DNA of 64,000 bases, taken from Halopseudomonas pertucinogena. GTDB taxonomy: Bacteria; Pseudomonadota; Gammaproteobacteria; Pseudomonadales; Pseudomonadaceae. The notes under the pieces were generated by a model. That model had not been told where the DNA came from and ran no database searches. It was given only the letters and a program-made list of their open reading frames with translations. Position numbers and translations under genes: made by a program. Position 1 is the stretch's first letter. Every line of letters starts with the position of its first letter. Shown piece by piece: positions 60,585 to 64,000 of this stretch. The stretch lies in contig NZ_BMNN01000002.1 of the NCBI RefSeq assembly GCF_014646575.1, positions 1-64,000 of the forward strand, read 5' to 3'.

Positions 60585-62237
60585 TCAGCTGCCTACTTGG
60601 TAGCCCAGCTCGGCCAGACTCTCTTCGGCCAGGGCCAGCACGTCGCCCTTGTTGACCGAGGAGCGCTCTGCGGACTCGAGGTAGAACTCGATGCTGGTCA
60701 GCGCGTCGGCCAGCACTTCCAGCTGCGCTTCCAGCGGCGGGTTCTGACGTTCCAGCAGTGCCTCGCCGATGAAGCGGGTGGCGCTGCGGATGATCTCCGC
60801 CGCGCGGGTCATGCCGAGGAAGATCAGGCCGCCGCGGACGGTTTCCAGGGTGTCCGGCACATTCATCAGGTGCATGCGGTCGTGATCGGATTCGACGTAC
60901 GCGGTCATCGCCCGGCGCGCCAGCGCCAGGCCGGCCTGGGATTCCTCGACCAGCACGATGTGGGCTTCCTTGAGTTCGACCGGCGAGCTCTGCTGGTCGC
61001 TGCCCAGCGACCCGACCACCTCACCCTCGTTTTCCATCCGGGTAACCAGCAGCTCGGCATGCAGCACGGCATCGGCGATCCGCTCCAGGGTGCTGGTATC
61101 ACCCACCTGCCAGCCCTGCAACCGGACGGCCGCCTCGCGGATCTGCTCGGAAATGGCCGGCATATCCAGCACGCTGAGCGTTTTCCACAGTCGCTGCAGC
61201 GAGGCGTCCAGGGTGTCCAGCGACTGTTCGGCGTCGCCGGCATTGCGCGCCAGCAGGTCGAGCATGTCCTTGGTTATGCTGATTTCTTCCTGCAGCGCCT
61301 CGGCCACAGAGCGCATGACATCCGCACCGGGGCCGTGCAGGCTGGCACTGGCCTGGCGCAGGCTGGCTTCGGTATAACCCGGATCGGGCAGATTCACCGA
61401 ACGGCGAACCTCGTCACAGAGCACGCAGCCCTCGCCGGCCAGGGCCACCAGATACAGCAGCTCGACCCGCAGCGCCGCCGTTGCCTCGGTGTCCGCCGCC
61501 CCCGCCGCGATCCGCTTTATTTCCCGGTCCAGCCGGGAATACAGACGTTTGCGCTCGTTGGTGAGTTCAAGCGGAGTGAGTTCGATGGCCTCCAGCGAGG
61601 CACAGGCGATCCAGCAGAGGGTGGCGGCATGGTCCTGCAGCCGCGTCTCCCAGCGTTGCAGGGCACGCTTCATCATGGACACCCCGGCACCGGGGCGTGA
61701 CTCACGGATCATTTCCAGCAGGCCCAGCTGGAACATCTGCCGAAGGCGGGCGAACGTCTGCCTGTCCAGCGGCTGGCGGGCCCCGTCACGCAGGGCGGGG
61801 GGTACCCGATGGGCATCCAGGGGATAGAAGTGGCTCTCGGGCAGCGCCCGGGCACCGCTGCGGTGCGAGCGCAGCTCATTGATGATCGGCAACAACAGTT
61901 CGGGGCGCTCACCGCCCTGCTGACGGCAGAAATGCAGATACCGCTGCAGCAGGAACAGGCTGTTGCACAGGGCAGACAGGGGCTCGTTGAGCCCATCGCC
62001 TTCGTGCACCGGAATATCCGTCGCGAGGGCGATCATCTCCTCGAGCAGCAGCGCGGCGCCTTCCAGCTCGATCAGATCAAGCGTACCGCGCAGTTGCTGC
62101 AGACCCTCAATGGCCCGCTGCAACAGGCTGCCATCGTGGCGCTCTTCAAGAAACTGCTGCAGCAGATCCTCAACCTCGCCCACGCTGACAAAAAGTTCAT
62201 CCCTGACCAGATCAAGTGATGTAGCACCGGTTAACAT
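60585..62237 (-). CDS. fimL: FimL-like ChpA N-terminal homologue
   Basis: This 550-residue, largely helical cytosolic protein resembles the N-terminal part of ChpA/PilL and matches FimL in length and in its position next to nudC. FimL in Pseudomonas aeruginosa is needed for twitching motility and raises cAMP through CyaB with the polar hub protein FimV. Hpt-like helical modules occur (about 10-80, 270-370 and 420-540), e.g. LRGTLDLIELEGAALLLEEM. The expected phosphotransfer pattern HxxKG is absent, in line with FimL being a scaffold. Identification rests on family resemblance by eye and synteny. Confidence 0.83.
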   Translation of the reverse strand: MLTGATSLDLVRDELFVSVGEVEDLLQQFLEERHDGSLLQRAIEGLQQLRGTLDLIELEGAALLLEEMIALATDIPVHEGDGLNEPLSALCNSLFLLQRYLHFCRQQGGERPELLLPIINELRSHRSGARALPESHFYPLDAHRVPPALRDGARQPLDRQTFARLRQMFQLGLLEMIRESRPGAGVSMMKRALQRWETRLQDHAATLCWIACASLEAIELTPLELTNERKRLYSRLDREIKRIAAGAADTEATAALRVELLYLVALAGEGCVLCDEVRRSVNLPDPGYTEASLRQASASLHGPGADVMRSVAEALQEEISITKDMLDLLARNAGDAEQSLDTLDASLQRLWKTLSVLDMPAISEQIREAAVRLQGWQVGDTSTLERIADAVLHAELLVTRMENEGEVVGSLGSDQQSSPVELKEAHIVLVEESQAGLALARRAMTAYVESDHDRMHLMNVPDTLETVRGGLIFLGMTRAAEIIRSATRFIGEALLERQNPPLEAQLEVLADALTSIEFYLESAERSSVNKGDVLALAEESLAELGYQVGS

Positions 62238-62278
62238 CGCTTCAGTCTCCCTTCATCCCTGCAATCAGACTGGCACGC

Positions 62279-63091
62279 TCAATCAGCGAACTCGGCTGGT
62301 TTTTTGCTCATTTGTGCAGCAACGGCCAGTTTGAGGTCCTCCGACTGAAGCATGGCTGCATTCCAGGTGGCTATGTAATTCAATCCGTCAGCTACGCTAT
62401 GGTCACGGCTGTAGCGAATCATCTCCTTGGTACCACGTATGGCCAGGGGTGACTTTGCGGCAATCTGCCGGGCAATGTCCATCACCGCTTCGAGCAGACT
62501 GGCATGATCGGGGTACACCCGATTCACCAGACCGATGCGCTCGGCTTCCTCACCGTACACGGCACGACCGGTATAGGCCAGTTCCCGCATGATGCCATCG
62601 CCGATAAGTCGCGGCAATCGCTGCAGAGTCCCCACGTCAGCCGCCATGCCCACGTCTATCTCCTTGATGGAGAAGTGTGCATCGGTTGTAGCATAGCGCA
62701 TGTCACAGGCGGCGATCAGATCAATCGCACCGCCGATGCAGTACCCGTGGATAGCGGCGATAACCGGTTTCCGGCACTCGTCGACCGCATTGAAGGCAGC
62801 CTGCAGGCGCAGGATATTGCGCCGTATCCGCTCGGCATTGCGACCGATGTCACTGACCATGCTGCCCGCTGCCTGGGCAAGCATGTTCAGATCGATGCCT
62901 GCGGAGAAACATCTGCCGGCGCCGGAAATCACCGCGACCCGTACGCTGTCCGTCGTATCCACCCACTCGAATATCTCGACCATCTCGCTCCAGAAGGCTT
63001 CATCCATGGAATTGGCCTTGGCCGGGCGGTTGATCATCACATGGGCCACGGGCCCGTGCTGTTCCACTGCTAGCGATTGGTATTCACGCAT
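62279..63091 (-). CDS. crotonase-family protein, dienoyl-CoA isomerase type
   Basis: This 270-residue crotonase-fold enzyme has the oxyanion-hole segments GRCFSAGIDL and HGYCIGGAIDLIAACDMRY. The motif FSIKEIDVGMAADVGTLQRLP places Glu and Asp as in delta(3,5)-delta(2,4)-dienoyl-CoA isomerases, which help degrade unsaturated fatty acids. It starts MREYQSLAVEQHG and ends 41 nt before fimL on the same strand. It may be co-transcribed with fimL and nudC. Enoyl-CoA hydratase activity cannot be excluded. Confidence 0.88.
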   Translation of the reverse strand: MREYQSLAVEQHGPVAHVMINRPAKANSMDEAFWSEMVEIFEWVDTTDSVRVAVISGAGRCFSAGIDLNMLAQAAGSMVSDIGRNAERIRRNILRLQAAFNAVDECRKPVIAAIHGYCIGGAIDLIAACDMRYATTDAHFSIKEIDVGMAADVGTLQRLPRLIGDGIMRELAYTGRAVYGEEAERIGLVNRVYPDHASLLEAVMDIARQIAAKSPLAIRGTKEMIRYSRDHSVADGLNYIATWNAAMLQSEDLKLAVAAQMSKKPAEFAD

Positions 63092-63208
63092 GCGTAACTC
63101 CCTGACGGACTGCGTCTTTTATCAAGCCGTGCACTATAACAAGCAACTTCTGTCGCGGCATACCGCCAGTATCGGCCTGGCACCGATAATGTGGCGAAGG
63201 CCGCAGTT

Positions 63209-63937
63209 TCACACCTCAGCGGTTTCCTGCTGGGTCCACAGGGCAAACCCGGCCGCCTTCTCGATGGCAGCCAGACGCTCCGCGTGGGCAGCCAGTTCTG
63301 CCTCGCTGGCCTGCAGCACCGGCAGCGCCGGTCGGGTCTGCGGATCCAGCCGACGAATGGCCTCTATCTGTTCACCGCCCGAGTCGCCGCTGCCCTGTCC
63401 GGACAGCATCAGCGCGGTCTGACCACCGGTCATCACCAGATAGAGGTCGGCGAGAATCTCCGCGTCGAGCAACGCGCCGTGCAGATCGCGCTGCGAGTTG
63501 TCTACCGCATAGCGTTTGCACAGCGCATCCAGGGTATTGCGCTGGCCCGGATGGCGATGGCGTGCCAGTGCCAGCGTATCGAGCACCTTGCAGTGATCGG
63601 CAACGGTGCCGTGTCCCCGGCCGAGCAGCGCCAGCTCGGCATTGATGAAGCCGACGTCGAAGGGCGCGTTATGGATGACCAGCTGCGCCCCACGGATGAA
63701 CTCCATGAACTCGTCAGCCACATCGGCGAACAGCGGCTTGTCGGCAAGGAATTCATTGCTGATGCCGTGTATCTCGAAGGCACCCGCCTCGACTTCACGC
63801 TCGGGATTGATGTAGACATGGAAATGCCGGCCGGTCAGCCTGCGGCCGATTAGCTCGACACAACCGATCTCGATAATGCGGTGCCCTTCGCGCACCTCGA
63901 TACCGGTGGTTTCGGTATCCAGAACCACTTCACGCAT
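63209..63937 (-). CDS. dnaQ: DNA polymerase III epsilon subunit (proofreading)
   Basis: This 242-residue 3'-5' exonuclease proofreads for the replicative polymerase. Exonuclease motifs are VLDTETTGIEV (Exo I, Asp and Glu), LVIHNAPFDVGFINAEL (Exo II) and HGALLDAEILADLYL (Exo III epsilon, His and Asp). A clamp-binding pentamer-like QTALML follows at about residue 173, and a C-terminal tail binds the alpha subunit. Its ATG lies inside the last codons of rnhA (8-nt overlap), the usual gammaproteobacterial pairing. Confidence 0.96.
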   Translation of the reverse strand: MREVVLDTETTGIEVREGHRIIEIGCVELIGRRLTGRHFHVYINPEREVEAGAFEIHGISNEFLADKPLFADVADEFMEFIRGAQLVIHNAPFDVGFINAELALLGRGHGTVADHCKVLDTLALARHRHPGQRNTLDALCKRYAVDNSQRDLHGALLDAEILADLYLVMTGGQTALMLSGQGSGDSGGEQIEAIRRLDPQTRPALPVLQASEAELAAHAERLAAIEKAAGFALWTQQETAEV

Positions 63938-64000
63938 TCAGTGCCTTCCCCTTGCCAAGAACCTGCTCCACCCCCCGGTTGGCCAGCGCGTCCGCCAGCT
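63930..64000 (-). CDS. rnhA: ribonuclease HI, C-terminal end (runs off the window)
   Basis: On the minus strand the last 22 codons read LADALANRGVEQVLGKGK then ALNA and stop. ADALANRG is the end of the RNase HI fold (cf. NELADQLANRG in Pseudomonas), followed by a short tail. Only the C-terminus is present, so catalytic residues cannot be checked. The position before dnaQ supports it. Confidence 0.85.
   Translation of the reverse strand, partial: LADALANRGVEQVLGKGKALNA

Noticed and set aside
59856..61700. 614-codon open frame opposite nudC and fimL
   Set aside because: It spans two clear genes on the other strand, including their junction, and has no recognisable domain.

Overview
The window reads as core chromosome of a gammaproteobacterium in the Pseudomonas lineage. 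The base composition is GC-rich. Gene order repeatedly matches what I remember of Pseudomonas aeruginosa: thrS-infC-rpmI-rplT-pheS-pheT-ihfA-merR-tRNA-Pro; uvrB beside an aromatic aminotransferase; hrpA/fadD/fadD/phaJ; dadA-ridA divergent from lrp; fadBA-usp-uup-slt; metH to cysI; sohB-SCP2-SDR; nudC-fimL-crotonase; dnaQ-rnhA. A classical general porin and the acidic loops in it suggest an environmental, perhaps marine relative (Halopseudomonas-like). That last step is inference from memory, not from a search.

Layout. 1-491: the first 63 nt of a 16S rRNA gene on the minus strand, its leader with a boxA antiterminator, and three tandem promoters of the same design. 492-9102: exonuclease III, tRNA-Pro(GGG), and a long minus-strand translation cluster (thrS, infC, rpmI, rplT, pheS, pheT, ihfA, merR regulator) behind tRNA-Val(GAC). 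9161-17927: uvrB, an aromatic aminotransferase, tRNA-Asn(GTT), a LysR regulator, a periplasmic cyclophilin, a DUF482 protein, a DUF2057 lipoprotein and a porin. 18159-28514: lipid metabolism and RNA helicase block with a FabH-like synthase, an alpha/beta-hydrolase gene interrupted by an in-frame TGA, hrpA, two long-chain acyl-CoA ligases and a MaoC-type R-specific hydratase. 28585-31997: D-amino-acid catabolism (dadA, ridA, a YkvI-like transporter) with its divergent Lrp-type regulator. 32036-41451: acyl-CoA metabolism again, with a CoA transferase, an acyl-CoA dehydrogenase, an EthA-like Baeyer-Villiger monooxygenase/SDR/hydrolase operon, and fadBA.

41661-47422: a small membrane protein, universal stress protein, Uup ABC-F ATPase, Slt lytic transglycosylase and NfuA. 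47423-47994 is a gene-free stretch holding two diverged copies of one inverted-repeat element in opposite orientations. 47995-55895: metH, a MATE exporter, a DUF2970 protein, a 39-codon membrane peptide, cysI and its DUF934 partner (methionine/sulfur assimilation). 55936-64000: AlkB, SohB protease, SCP2 protein, SDR, a membrane protein, NudC, FimL, a dienoyl-CoA isomerase-type crotonase, DnaQ and the last codons of rnhA.

Most of this is ordinary housekeeping DNA. I found no CRISPR array, prophage, insertion sequence, toxin-antitoxin pair or defence island. The points that deserve a second look are the in-frame TGA in the hydrolase gene, the AUU start of infC, the paired inverted-repeat elements before metH, a shared near-palindrome in the promoter regions of fadBA and the SCP2 gene (candidate PsrA sites), the EthA-like monooxygenase operon, and the small membrane peptide facing cysI.
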